Assembly (NCBI GenBank): GCA_037954235.1
Contig: JBBMOA010000015.1
Coordinates: 22,189,569 to 22,253,568 of the forward strand
Length of the DNA stretch: 64,000 nucleotides
Source: Aulostomus chinensis
Taxonomy: Eukaryota; Chordata; Actinopteri; Syngnathiformes; Aulostomidae
Direction: 5' to 3'
Positions 37,401 through 50,429 of the stretch are shown here, piece after piece. Below the pieces are notes generated by a model. That model made no database searches. It had not been told where the DNA came from and saw nothing but the letters and a program-made list of their open reading frames with translations. Numbering within the stretch: the first letter of the stretch is position 1; each line of letters opens with the position of its first letter. The translations under genes and the position numbers were made by a program.

Positions 37401-40400
37401 ATGTAACACATAATAAACCATCTAGGAGAGCTGTAACATTTTTAAAAAACTTATTCCCAATATATATTCCTGGTGTCTTGTTTTAATTACAGAGTGGGCT
37501 GCTACAGAGAAATGTCACTTTTATTTGTACCAGCAGTGCACCATGGTGTCATTGTTCGTTTTCATTAAGCATAGAAGCCATGTTAGGCATACTGATAGAG
37601 ATTGATGCATTAATTAAAGGTTCCCTTGGCCTTTGCCATTCCCAGGATTAGTCCTGGTTTTTATAACAAAAATGTCTAACAACACTGTAATAGCAAGCAG
37701 CAGAGGAAGAGGCTAAATTGCATCTATCAAGAGTACATTTGAGCAAATGTACAATGATGAAGTAACTAATCATACGTGCACTGTAAAACAACAATGAGCC
37801 ACATTCAAGTTTGATTAGACGCTAATGAGGAGGCTGACTCCAGTGGCTGGAGTCTTTAGATGGTACGTCTCTTAGCAAATCTTGATTTTGTTTGAGGCTT
37901 GACAGCTGCAGAAACCAAAGGAGAAACTGCTGACAGCAATACTTTGCTCATTTATAAATTTACTTCCATATCTCATAGTTAATGTATAGAGGTATTATGT
38001 TGTAGAAGAGTTCCCCACATCAATGCTGCAAGCTGCAGCTACTTTCTTACCCTATCCCTGTCTTATTCAGACCTCAGTGGTTGTCAGAGTCATTAGGGTC
38101 AATATACTTTCTTACAACTTAATATCTCACTTCACATCTATAGTACTTTTCAAAGCCAGAGTAATGTGTCCAGATAATTGTCTTTTGTATTCACTTGTAC
38201 AAAATGATAAACAGCGTGACTGGTCATGGCACATTTTTCTGGACAAACAGACAACTACACATATACCTTTTCAGCTCAAGGAGTTGTCTGTTTTACTTGA
38301 ATCGTTTTTTTTTTAAATAAAAAATGAAAATATTCAAAGGGTCACCAGTTATTTTTTTGGTGTTAGATAAAGATTAAAGAGATGCCTTCAGCTATGAGGG
38401 GATTTACCACAGGTAAATGTGCTGGCTGCTGGGAAAAGTGGGACAATTCCCAAATGGCCGGTCCAGCCCAGGATGGCCGGGCTGCGGAGAAAAAAGAAAA
38501 CCTTTTTTTTTAATAGGCCTATATAATTTCCAATATAGGCCTACATGATTATCTTTTACCAAGGTAGCACCATAGCAGCCTATGCAATAATGTCACAAAG
38601 CAATCAACATGCACAGCATGCTGGGCCAGCCTGTCACAGACACACAACACAGCCGGGCCGAGTGAGACAATCATCTGCATGTGTTTATAGTACTGTGGGG
38701 TGTCAGTGCTGCACTGGCTGCAGCAGTGCACCTGCTGCCTGCCTGGTCCTGTGTGACCTGAAAATTTTGCTGAAATCTGATTGGTGCGCCTAGAGGGCCT
38801 CTGCAGCTCTACTTCCCAGGCTGAATTAGGGGCCCAGCACACCCCTGATTTACCACCACCTGCCGTTGCAGAAGAAGACATACCTCTGTGAATAAATCAA
38901 TTTGTCCCCATTCATGTATACCAGAACAACAAAAGGAGTCCAATTAAATCATCTCATGAAGCAACAACTACAGCAATTGAGCATGTAAACCAACTGACTG
39001 TAAAAATGAGATTATTAGCATTGTGTTCATACCAGTCCATGGTTAGCAACAGCTGACTGCTCAATGAAATACATGCTGAAACTAGAGGACACTCAGAAAG
39101 GGGAATATCTCAATCAGACATAGTGTAAAAATAATGCCATTGTTTATTTTGTGAAAGAATCTGCCCTAAAATGTGATGGATTCATCTTTGATTCATGCTA
39201 CACCACTCCATCAATTTTGGTGAAATGTTTTTGCATAATGCTGTAAACAGAAATTTATTTATCTTTGCCATGGAAATGAAATAGTGACATTAGTAGCCTG
39301 TTTTTACCTCATATTTGTGTGGTTAGAACTTTGGGATATACTGCCTGTTGGTTTTAGCTGAAATTATGTTTGAATTCTTTTTATTCAATATACAGGGGGC
39401 TATAGGAGATTGCCAGATACTACTTGATACTTTGTATCTTACCTTGTATGTACATGCAGATGAAGCTTATGGCTATATCACATGTTGGATATCCAGATGT
39501 GGAAATACATTTTCCAATTTTTAATATGCTAGTTTTAAATCAATTTGTTGTCTTGTTGCAGTTTAGAAAATACATTGGCAAAATTTAACATGATGTGATC
39601 CTGTGGTAATTTCTGAATTTGGGTATGCCTGTTCTGTTCTGATCTTGAATAATACAATAGCCAAATTGTTGCAAGAAAACTAAACTCTGCCATTATAAAC
39701 ATCATCGATTTCCAGTAATCCAGATAATTTTGTTCGCGAACTGATACATTTACATAACAGATAATGTCTAATCATACATTTGAAATCAAATACCTTGAAG
39801 AATGTCTTATTCATGAAACATAGACTAAAATACATCATATTATGACTAGCTAGGAAACACTGTTAGCTTTATTGCCTCATTTTTTGGTATGTGTCTTATC
39901 CTTCGTCCTTTCAATTGGAAAAATGTTAAAAAAAACACAAAAAAACCAGCCTATTCAAAACATCAAATAAAGGATATCATTGTTGACTATTCTGGGACTC
40001 TTCCTGCCTTTTCTCAGGTTAAATACAGAACTTAATAATAGTTTGATTTCAGGTTTAAATCAGTAATTCAGGACACATAATTTCTGTCATCACTTGGGAG
40101 ATAATCTTTCAAAACACTTTTACACACACACAAAAAAGACTGATCATGTCCCAATGGTGAAAATGGAACCCAGAATTGCTCCTGTATCTGTTTTATCTGT
40201 GAACTTTGTTGTCAGAAAGAACTGTAAGTTTTTTGATGCAGCTCAAACACGTCAAAACTTTGCATTTGTGGGAATCTTGGAGCTCATGAGTGTTGGACTT
40301 TCAAATAAAAAGAGGACATATTTTCAGAGGAAGAGGGTTGTGAAATCAGCTGTCCAGCTTGTTTATGGCAGGCTTGGAAAAGAGCCTAGATAACTACAGC

Positions 40401-40730
40401 ACTGCTCTTATACCATAAATAGAATCTGTACATGCATTGCCTGTTCACATAGTCTCGTAAAAAAAACATGTTGAGAGGGTGTCTGGCAAATATAAGTATT
40501 TTCTTAAATAACTGTGCCTATTATTTCCATCATGATCAGACAATGTTATACCTCTGCTGACATGAAGCTGTCCGTAAAACTTCAGGGAAGATGAAAGCTT
40601 CCCTCTTCGGTTTCACTGTGTCATCCATCAGCTGAGGTAAGTTATTTGTTGTGTGTGGACTGAAAGGGGCTTGGCAGTATGCTCAGAGAAAAGGTGGTAT
40701 GTGGATTCCTGAGCAGGCAGATGGGATGGG
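34430..40730. other. Mostly unique non-coding DNA
   Basis: Over 6 kb with no supported gene. A C run lies at about 36736-36748. At 38514-38543 there is a perfect 11-bp inverted repeat (TAGGCCTATAT / ATATAGGCCTA) with an 8-bp spacer, inside a GC-richer patch (38420-38880) that may be a decayed transposon. The 99-codon frame at 40094-40393 has no recognisable product. Confidence 0.4.
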
Positions 40731-40732
40731 AT

Positions 40733-40764
<32 letters not shown>
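40733..40764. repeat. CAG/AGC trinucleotide repeat
   Basis: About ten uninterrupted AGC units, not inside a supported coding frame. Confidence 0.95.
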
Positions 40765-40768
<4 letters not shown>

Positions 40769-41161
40769 ACAGCACTGATGCAGATGAGATGGACAAGATA
40801 GACTGTGGAGTAGAGAGTAGGGATGAGGTAGGGGTCTCCTTTAAAAGCCCTCAGGGCTTGTGCATTGATCTAGAGATGTCTCCTTCAAAGTCCTCATATC
40901 TCCTATCTGACTAATATTGACTTTGCCAGATTTGTATCTCCATTTTCAGATGTTTTGCCAACCTCAACAATGTCAACTCTGACCCCATTTCCCACCACTT
41001 CTAATTGGAGGCACATGTGGATACATTGTAAGAATTGGTAGTGGTTCCTCATAGGAAACAAGACAGCTGTTTGGCTTGTGCTCTTTGCCGGTTCAAGGCT
41101 AACTGAATTAGTGCAGACATGTGACTTTGCTCAAATGGGCTTCAGTGGGCTGAACTTTTAC

Positions 41162-41259
41162 CTGTGTGTCTGTAGCGAATAGCCATAACATGAATTACAT
41201 CTGAAAAAACATCCCACACTGTTGACATCTCCCAAGTTGCAACAAGGATCTTTGAAGGA
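41162..41259 (-). CDS. Candidate internal exon
   Basis: A minus-strand segment of 98 nt between acceptor TATTTTATGTTTTACCCATCCAG and donor CAG followed by GTAAAA. Two frames are open. One gives SKILVATWEMSTVWDVF; the other, in phase with the candidate exon at 42963-43229, gives a Cys-rich peptide. The product is not recognised. Confidence 0.15.
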
Positions 41260-42962
41260 CTGGATGGGTAAAACATAAAATAGATTGTCAGCACATACCT
41301 GCATACAGTATATGCAACTGTGCGCTCAAAAGAAATAAAACTGCACATAAAATCATATAAAATATACATACTGTTTACAGCTGCAAAAACACATTGAAGT
41401 TATGAGATTAGCACTGTTTTAAAATGACAATTTTCTCACATAAAAGTTTCTCAAACTCTTGTTAGTCCAGAATGAAAGCCACAGTAGAAAAGCTCTCACT
41501 ACAATTTTACTTCATTTTCTCAAACACAAAAGCACAGGACTGTTTAATGGGATAAAAGGGGATCTTTGTGCAAAACAGGAAGAGGAATTACCCAAGTGTT
41601 TGTTACAGGGAAGTACTCTATTTCAAATGAAAAAAAAACACAGACAGCCAAAATGAGGACAAGAGGTCAAAGTGCTCCGGAGAAAGAAAATATCCCACCT
41701 GATCACCCCAGTAAGAATCACTGCAATGAGACTATGTTGCTTGATTGACAAACTGACCTAATTTTGGCTTGTATGTTTGCCCTGTGGGAAAATGTACATT
41801 TCCTCCTTCACATTCCTCAACAGGTCATCCAGTTTGACACTCTGCACTCCCAACAGTAATTTCGACACAACCATTCATTTTCTATTCATCTTATAGGACA
41901 GTTACTTCATGTATTTTTATGTATATTTAGTTTTGCAGCTTTTGCGTTGTACAATGAACCTCCACATCTTTGAGACAGATGCATGAAATGCTGATTGAAC
42001 CCTTCATTTTAATTTTAATTAACACATCACATTTCTGAAGATTTTCTGCCTCAAGTGATACAGGAATAAATACTGTGACACATATGAATCATCTTAAAAT
42101 TTCACAATGAAAATATCAGCCCCATCTCCCTGCAGACAGCCTCAAGATGATACATGTTTCGTGTCACTGTTGCTCTAGAAAATCCAACATTTCACTCAGG
42201 TGCTAATGCAGTCTCCAGGAAGTGGGTGGTGGGCTCCACATTGCAGACAGATCCTGTTGTCCTGCTACAGCCTGTCTCCATCTCTTTGACTGGTGCAGCA
42301 GCTAGGCAACCCTCGCCAGTGAATGAATGACAGGCCAGGGCATCAATGCTTTCATCCCCGTGCTACTCAGACTGCTGTTCAAGAGCGCAAAACAAAGAAC
42401 AGCTAGATTTCATCATGCAGTAACTAACCTTTCCTGACAAAACATTGACGGTTAACAAGTTTATTCAGGCTAGGCAGCGCCGGAGCTGGTGATAGGGCTA
42501 CAGGTATATTACAACGATACAGTAATTAAAATATGTATTTTGAGTAAAGAGATCAAAAACAAAAGTTAAAATTATTGTTGCCAAACTTTTGCTTTTAAAC
42601 TTCTTTTGTGTGATGATACTCATTTGTTTTTAACTTAGACTTTAGAGTAGATAAAGGAAAAAGACTATCGTCTGACTGTTGTGTCATATTTTTTTGTACA
42701 AATATAACAGTGGTTTTGATCTTCCTTTCAAACTCCATGTAAGAAAGTAAATACATCTATGATATACCTAATATGCCTAAAGCACCTTCAATTTGAACCA
42801 TGACTAATATTTTTAGCAAACCCCCATTGTTTAAAAGTGTTATCTTACAATATATCAGTCAAGGTTCATGTAATTTCAACACTGAGAGCCAATTTTACAG
42901 CAAACCAACACGTAACTTTATGCCATCGCATGTAAAGACACCTGTAACTTGTTTCAACTCAC

Positions 42963-43229
42963 CTGTGGTTGTCCTGAGGCAATGGATGCTGTAAGTTCTT
43001 TATGAGGTACAATACTTACTCCATTGGAGCTAAGAATAGAAGCCAAATGGATACTGTAGATGGCAATGGACAATAGTGAAGGATGGTCTTCAATAGGGAC
43101 AAAGTTATATTTTAAGCCTTGACAAAGCTTCATCATCCTGATTACAAGCTTTTGCTGCTTCCTGTAATGGTTCTCATATTTATAGCCTGGAGTCACATCC
43201 AGACTCTCCTGGGATTGAATAACGTAGAT
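42963..43229 (-). CDS. Candidate internal exon, best on the minus strand
   Basis: The frame is open from 43238 down to the donor CAG followed by GTGAGT. With the acceptor TGTAATGTCATCAG the exon is 267 nt, exactly 89 codons, starting and ending on codon boundaries. The peptide is globular-looking: a basic helix-like region (YRKQQKLVIRMMKLCQGLKY), then a loop with EDHPS, then a hydrophobic helix-like stretch (LLSIAIYSIHLASILSS). I do not recognise the family. The pyrimidine tract is weak, which is the main argument against it. An alternative acceptor (ATTCAATCCCAG) would shorten the 5' end by 18 nt. Confidence 0.35.
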
Positions 43230-43288
43230 CTGATGACATTACAATAGCTGGTTTTCAGAGTTAAACTGACAGTTTGTAAATGCTGGCT

Positions 43289-43305
43289 TTTTTTTTTTTT
43301 TTTTA
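43289..43305. repeat. Poly-T run
   Basis: A run of 16-17 T residues. Confidence 0.9.
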
Positions 43306-44282
43306 TTCTGCCATGTTCTAGGCTGTGAACAGGCTGCCTGCTGTTGATACTTCAGTTAGCCTGATGCTTGCTAACAGCATAAAGGAGCTTTGAGGCGAAG
43401 CTTTGAGTGATACTTGTGCCACAGCTTGCAGACTCGCCTGATTGAAGGGTCAGAGAATCCCTCTGACCATTTGGACTTTAAACAAATTACTCAGAAGCCA
43501 TCAGGGGCCACAGTCATATCCAAAGTGCTGTTCTGTCCATGCCAGACACATGTGCTACAACTTAAGTCAGAGGAATAAATCACACTGTATGAGGGGGAAA
43601 GGGAGGATTTCAAATTAACCCCTGAATGCCTTATACTCACATGGGATCTCCCTTTGGCTACAGGGATAAATAACATCCAGGGAGCCGAAGAAACACTTAC
43701 ACGGCTAAGAATTTAATCTTCCTCTGAATGGTAACAAGATCAGCCAGTTTGAGCTAGGTATGAATGTCAAATGATGTCAGCGTAACAGGACAACAATGCT
43801 GACCGCAAGGGCCTGTGGTGTAACCCCACACATCTTTCAAGGCAGGACACTTTCTTGCACCTAACGGAAATAAATCAGCTGTCAGGGTGGCAGCTCCAAG
43901 GTGTCAGATACTGTTTTGAGAAGGAAAACACCCAAAGGGGGAAAAAAAATGAAGGAAGGGGAGTGAGCTGGTGCTCAAAATTCACCCAGGTGCAATGTGG
44001 GAAAGCTCCCTTTCCTGCTTGCCGACAGTGTTGTTGAGCTGAAGATATATGTGGCTCTCTGCATTTTATACCCCACCATTTATATCCTGTTGCTGCACAA
44101 AGGCAGGAGGGAATGTGAAGTAGCTCTGAATGTCTCCTGGCTGCTTGTCCATCTGCTGCTTTAACTTGTCAACCATGGTACTACAGAAGAGTAGGAGTGC
44201 ACAAAGCTTTGAACTCTACCTCCCCCCTCCTGATGTTAGGTGCGTTGCTTCATCGGGGAGATTCAAATCCATTGTACCACTT

Positions 44283-44730
44283 CTACTGTCGGAAGTGGAA
44301 TGAGGGGAAGGGGGTAATAGGAAATAGCAAAGGAAGAGTTCAGGAGCAATAAAGGGAATGCATGAAGGGAGGAAAAAATTGGCTGACGTGCTGAGAGATG
44401 GAAGCGGGGAGACTGAATAAGGAGAGAGGATGCCAAGAGAAAGCTGTGTAAGCAGGAAAGAATGGAAGGGGAGAGGAGATGGAAGCAGATGGGACACAAG
44501 GTTGATACAATGGATGGAGAGCAGAGAGGAGGCAGGAGGGGATTAAATGAGAAACAGGTAAAAAAAAAAAAAGGAAATGTTGGGGAGGAGGAGGAAAAAT
44601 AAAATAAAAATAAATAAAAATAAGAGTGCGAGAAAGAAATGAAAGAATGTATGCATGAAGAAAGTGACACAACAGAGGAAAGACAGCAGAGGTTTTAGAG
44701 TAAGAATGAGAAAGAAGGGATGAATGACGA
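44283..44730. repeat. Purine-rich (GA) tract
   Basis: About 440 bp in which the plus strand is mostly A and G (GGAGAGAGGA, GGAAGGGG, AAAAATAAGAGTG types) without a simple repeat unit. The long serine/leucine-rich minus-strand frames here reflect the bias, not genes. Confidence 0.7.
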
Positions 44731-44842
44731 TGTCAGAGGACAAGAGAGGAAAACCACCTTTGGGAGCATGCAGGTGTTTTATCACCCAAGCTGTGTACCC
44801 TCATAGATATAATCATCCACTGTCAGCCTGCAAACATGTCTG

Positions 44843-44844
<2 letters not shown>

Positions 44845-44893
<49 letters not shown>
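44845..44893. repeat. GT microsatellite
   Basis: About 24 uninterrupted GT units. Confidence 0.95.
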
Positions 44894-44895
<2 letters not shown>

Positions 44896-46783
44896 GAAAT
44901 TTTATAGCCTTGTGCACCGCAGTCAAATGGTCCTGAGTGTCTAAAGCAAACAGAATCAGATCATTCATCAGCGTCAGTGTGAGGAGGATCAGCAACATGA
45001 GCTCTTTAGCTCTCTCAGGTGGTGCACTACAAGGTAATATTTTAGACTGCTAACACCCCACTGCCCTCATGGCTTTGACTATAATCCATACAACTGAGAA
45101 TGAAACCATGGGACATAAACAGTGAAGCCACATATGAGGTGTGTGGTCTGGCTTGCTTTCACACCACCCAGGCATCACTGGTTGCTAAGCTGGGAAGGTG
45201 ACCATGAACTAATAACAGCATTTAGCCTCATACAAACACACGCACACTCATCCCAGGTGGGTCGCAGCTGCTGAATGAGCCAATCTGCGTTAGCTCTAAA
45301 AATACCAGCGTTGACACAGACAGAAAAACAAAAATGCAAATTAATGAAGCCCCCTCTGTCTTGATTTAGAACTGCCAGCTGCCACCCTGAGAGATTTCAA
45401 TCAGCAAATATCTCCATTCTCACTGACTTAAAACTATTTTTCAGCATCACAAGTTGAGCTTCTCCTGCTGGGCGCATATATAAAACCCTCCAGGCTTACA
45501 TGTTGAGCAACTGGTATCTCACCATCACAAAGAGCTCTAACTGCTTTTATGTACATAAGGACTAGGAGTAGGGGAGGGAGATTTGGTTTTTTTTCAGCCA
45601 TACCTTGAGAACAGTAGGATGTTCCACTATGGAAATGCATGGTGGGCTATGCTGAAATACAGCATAATGAGATCCGAGAAGGGCTCTTGAATGTGAAGGG
45701 GCTGTCCGCACTGCAGGCTGCCTTTTGGGGCTGGTAGACAGAAGAAATCCGACTAGCACTGCAAGTCATTGAGTGGAACGCAGAATGTATGGTTTTTAAT
45801 TAAAACAATATTGCCAGTACAGGTGGGAAAATGCTATTTTTCCCACTTTGTTTTAAAGACCAATAAAGCAACCTTTTGTTTTATGTACCGCACACAAAGA
45901 AACACGCACGCACGCACGCACACACACACGTGCACATACACAAACAGGAACAAATAATGGTTGCAAATATGCATGCCCACACACATGCCTACAGTGTTCC
46001 TTGATTAGAACTGTTACTATGTGATGGAATGTGTTGGAATGTAACACACACATATAAATGTGCTGGTAGGTCATGATAGTAGAGGTCATTCCAGTGGCAG
46101 CTGGCACAGGCCAAGTGAGCTGGGGGGTGGGATGGGGTGGGGGGTGTCAGGACAGTCAACCATGAAGCAGCTCTCTGAACATGGAGGATGATGATAAATG
46201 ACTGCACAGTTAAGTAAGCACCTTATGGTGTTACGAACAGCTTTCTAAACAGTGCCACATGAGTGTACAGTAAGATGTGTTGCTCGTTTACCCTTCCAGT
46301 TTGTTAAAAGCCATGAGGAAGCTCTCAGACTCTGGTCTGTGGCATGCTCAAGTTCAAATGTAGGATACTAAAGAAATCAACGATTGCAGACAAGTCTCCC
46401 AGGTTCTATAAAGCTGGTTCCAATCCTAGAAGTGTATAAACATTAATCACATCTGGTCTGTTATCCATTGTGGGGAGTATACATTTCTCTCACAGACAAA
46501 CAATAGCCTTTTGAGTAGAGTGTCAAAGCCTATAAAATGTGAATGCCTTTTCAACAGGTCATCCATTGGCTCTAAGTTTTATAGTCTTCTTCCTGTTCCA
46601 CATTTTCACAGCCTATATTCCAGCCTACTTTATTACACCTCCATTGCATTCCCTTGCATTTATCCTCACAGTCAGAAAAATGCTTGACATCAGTATTTGT
46701 GTTACATGCTGTGATTAGCAATATATTACAAAGAGAGGGTTATTGTGCTAATTTTGTTTAAAAGGATATCTTTTCATTTGTGG
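44894..46783. other. Non-coding stretch, no gene supported
   Basis: Contains a short ACGC repeat (about 45902-45920). Minus-strand frames at 45434-45759 show no recognisable product. Confidence 0.45.
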
Positions 46784-47152
46784 GGGCAGAATGTTGATGC
46801 AGTGGTTAGCCCTGTCACCTCTCAGCAAGAAGGCTCCGACTTGGGACGGGATCTTTCTGTGTAGAGTTTGCATGTTCTCCCTGTGCCTGCGTGGGTTCTC
46901 TCCGGGTACTCCAGCTTGCTCCAAGAGTCCAAAGATATGCAAATGGGGACTAGGCTAATTGATACTCTAAATTGACTGTAGGTGAGGCTGTGAGTGTGAA
47001 AGATTGTCTGTCTATATGTGTTAGTGTTGTTGATGGACTGGTGACCCGTCCAGGGTGAACCCCGCCTTTCGCCTGAAAGCTGTTGAGATTGGTTCCAGCC
47101 CTCCCGCAACCCTTAACAGGATAAGCAGAAGAAAATGGATGGATGGATGGAT
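46784..47152 (+). mobile_element. tRNA-like SINE, copy 6
   Basis: Full-length copy with the A-box-like GATGCAGTGGTTAG, the TGTGTAGAGTTTGCATG body and a GGATGGATGGAT tail. The head is somewhat decayed and no target duplication was found. Confidence 0.75.
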
Positions 47153-49000
47153 AGACAATGGAGGATGTATTTTATTTGTGTATAAAGCTGGACACATTGG
47201 CCATCAGTTGCAAATATAAGACTTAACCTGTAAAGAAATAACATTTTGAGCCACTTGCAGGCAGTGGAAAGAAGATGTGAATATGACATTTTAACTATTG
47301 ATGCACCCATATCCAAATATAATTTCTCATAAGAACAGATAACGATACCCTCATGGTCTTAGTAACATTCAGAAAACACTGGTTGATTTCCAGGTAATCT
47401 AATAAACTCTGATTGACCAGCCCCTTGTAGTCCATTCCTGCTCAATGGCAGACACACAATGTGCACAATGGACTCACCATGAGAGAATTAGAAGATAATA
47501 AAATATTCTATCAACTGTATTTCTCTCAAAGTCACACAGTCTACTGTATGTATTGAACAAAGTTTAAAACATATTTTATATATGGACCAAATAATACTTG
47601 AGATATTCTAACACAATCTAGTTTCTATTTACAATTAGAAATAATACTTAATTCATAAAGCTGTCTTTGTTTTTATTCAGATCCCTATTCAAACTGAGGA
47701 AACTGGGGGAAGGGAGATATTGTTTCTGATTGTCCAGGGTCCACCACTTAATGGGGTGAAGTGGGGTCCACACAGTTCATTTAAACGTTGGTCTGATAAA
47801 CCAAAAGAAAAGAAAAGAAGACAAACAGCAACATCAACAAGAAACTCTTCTGATTAAGGAAGTGCCCACTTCCGGGTTATGATCCAGAAACAGCTCCAGA
47901 AAAACAGATTATTTTAGGATAGAATAGACACCCCCAATTTACATATTCACCTTGACATAATGTGAGAAAGATTTTCTATTCAAATATCCAGTAGATGTAG
48001 TTACATTATCATTTATTTAGTCCCATTTCTGTTCCTCTGGTGAATGACGATTTCTTGTTTTAGCTGCTGGTGTTCAATTTATTCACCTGCCATTTGCTTA
48101 TTTTGTCTAGCTGCCATCTGATGAAAGTAGTGTACATCTTTTTATTTTTTTTCAATACAATGCCTTTGCGGCTGACATGATTCAGAGGAGAACAGCCAAC
48201 TATTATGAATAACAGTAGATAATACTGACTGTCAAACACAAGTCGTGGCTGTAGGGGCTGTAGACTGACTGTAGTTGTGGTGAGTAGATATCAAACATAT
48301 GTTAAGATCAACAGAACAAGAGAAGAAAGATCAATTTTTATTGTTTCCCTGGCTTCAATCACCACCCCCCTCTTTTTTCCACAACCTACAGTTTGAATAA
48401 TGTCTGTTCAATGGGACAGCATCAGATTTGCATGTTAAACCTGAGGGGATCCTGAGCATTCACACTCTTGGAAAACTAGAATATTTTATAACATTTCACT
48501 TAGAAATGCAGCCCACTGAGATTGAAGATTGAAATAGAAAAAAGATCGCTGCTTTTTCATAGAAAGTCCTCAAAGCCCATTGCTAAAGATTCTTTCCTGA
48601 AATAATGGCACTGCCAGAGTTCCTACAAGCAAGGCATTTAGACCTTTCTGCCTCTGTAATGACTGCATGCACACACAGAAATGAGTGACCATGATTAATA
48701 ATGTATTAAAAGGGAGGTTTAATCTTTTTAGAAAGCTGTGAGGCTCCTATGAATGTATAAAAGCCATCATGCCCTGCCCCCAAATTATTTTTGAGACTCA
48801 CATGTAGTGACAGCATTATTATTCCCAATACCTGACATATTTGAGAGCACAAAGGCACTTAAAATCTGTAAAACCACTTCACCTCTCAGAGCCAAAGACA
48901 TTTTCCACTGTGAAGTATCCTTACTTTTCCTTCCTTACTTTTTACTTCTCTCTGAAGCTGAGGCATTTTTTTCTTCCATCTGTGTTTTCCTCTTGAGCAG
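47153..49000. other. Non-coding stretch, no gene supported
   Basis: AT-rich DNA with no exon-like frame before the segment at 49001. No repeat was recognised. Confidence 0.45.
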
Positions 49001-49088
49001 AAAGGGGTATCAGCTAACGCCTGATGGCGTTCAGGGAACAGCAACAGGAAAAAGAAAACGTCTGGATGTGATCTATGGCAGCAGCTGA
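49001..49088 (+). CDS. Candidate short terminal exon
   Basis: A very good acceptor (CTGTGTTTTCCTCTTGAGCAG) is followed by a frame of 28 codons ending in TGA. The peptide is hydrophilic with a nuclear-localisation-like GKRKR. AATAAA-like signals lie at about 49272 and 49323. It is short and unrecognised, with no upstream partner exon found, so it may be chance. Confidence 0.17.
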
Positions 49089-50079
49089 AATAGACCAGAT
49101 CTGCCATCATATTGTCCTTCTTTCAACTCCTTGTGATTTCTGGGGAGAGGGAAGCACTTTGGGGCTTTTTCAAAAGGAGGGTGAAGTCTTTCTGAATGTC
49201 CCTTTCTTTTTTTTAGTATCCTGCAACTGTCATAACAGACACTGAAGAATAATGTCAGACACCCTTTTGATAATAAAATAGTCAACATTTTGTAAATTAT
49301 ACCACAACAAATGTGCAAAGAAATAAAATCATTGAGTAATGACATCAGATGTAATGTAGACCTAAAAGTTTCAAACACACTTTCACTGAACAAAGCCTCC
49401 TATAATTTTTATGTGGAATCAAAACGACAAATGTGACTACACAGGAGAGGAGTCTATCACCTAGTGTTTTGTGGGTTTCCATGTTTAGAAAACCACGGTG
49501 TGAAAATGATAATACATACAATAATATCACAAGTGAAGTGCACCAGTGGCCACAGATTAGGGTTATGGTGTCCTGTCAATGTAAACTGAATCTAGTAATT
49601 TGTAAAATGACCAATGTGGTCAATTTTTTGCTGATTGTGTTACACCCAAAGTGAAGATGTAGAAATAGGGATGTCCTGATGTTGTGATTTTGCTTCAAAT
49701 TAAATGTCTGCTGATAACAATCCAATATGCTTATACACAGTTGCGCAATGCGCACTTCAAGTAAGCTTGTCTTTATGTTACTGAAAGCAATCAAAACCAA
49801 ACCTATGCATGCTGTATATTTGTGAGTGAGTGACTTTTGGATGGTAAAAAGTTTGCATCGTGGTAGTTGCACAAAGCCAACATAACAAATTATCCAATGA
49901 CAAACACACAGCCACAGTGAGTCAGACAAGATACTAAATAGTAATATCGGTGATTGTCATAATAACATCTTAGTAATAAAAATATCTGGGATTGTAAAAG
50001 TGCTGCAGCTTTGGACATGTAATATATATTGCTTTTATTAACAAAACTCTTGCTTTCAAAATGCGTTGAAACCAACACT

Positions 50080-50082
<3 letters not shown>

Positions 50083-50138
<56 letters not shown>
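50083..50138. repeat. CA microsatellite
   Basis: About 28 uninterrupted CA units. Confidence 0.95.
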
Positions 50139-50140
<2 letters not shown>

Positions 50141-50429
50141 TCCCCAGCAGAATTAAAAGAATCCTGCTCCTAAACTAATGCAAATACCAAATTTTTTTTT
50201 GCACCTTGTGTAGATGTCTTTCCCTGGAAAAAATGGCAAAAAAGCCAACAAAAACACAACACTATATTTTCTGAATGGAATGTTCCACCATCATGACTCA
50301 CTCAACATACATTCAGCTTAAAAACATAGCAAAACATGTTATCTAGGCCTTAAATATTAAATTAATACATATTTAGGCTGCAGTGGGCTAAAAGCATTTG
50401 TAGAAAATTTGATTGTAAAGCATTTACAC

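Noticed and set aside
40094..40393. 99-codon plus-strand frame
   Set aside because: No recognised motif and no supporting splice sites; probably chance.
40733..40764. CAG repeat as a possible polyglutamine-coding tract
   Set aside because: No open frame of useful length around it, and no exon signals.
44216..44785. Minus-strand frames up to 135 codons, Ser/Phe/Leu/Pro-rich
   Set aside because: Explained by the purine-rich tract; no domain, no splice context.
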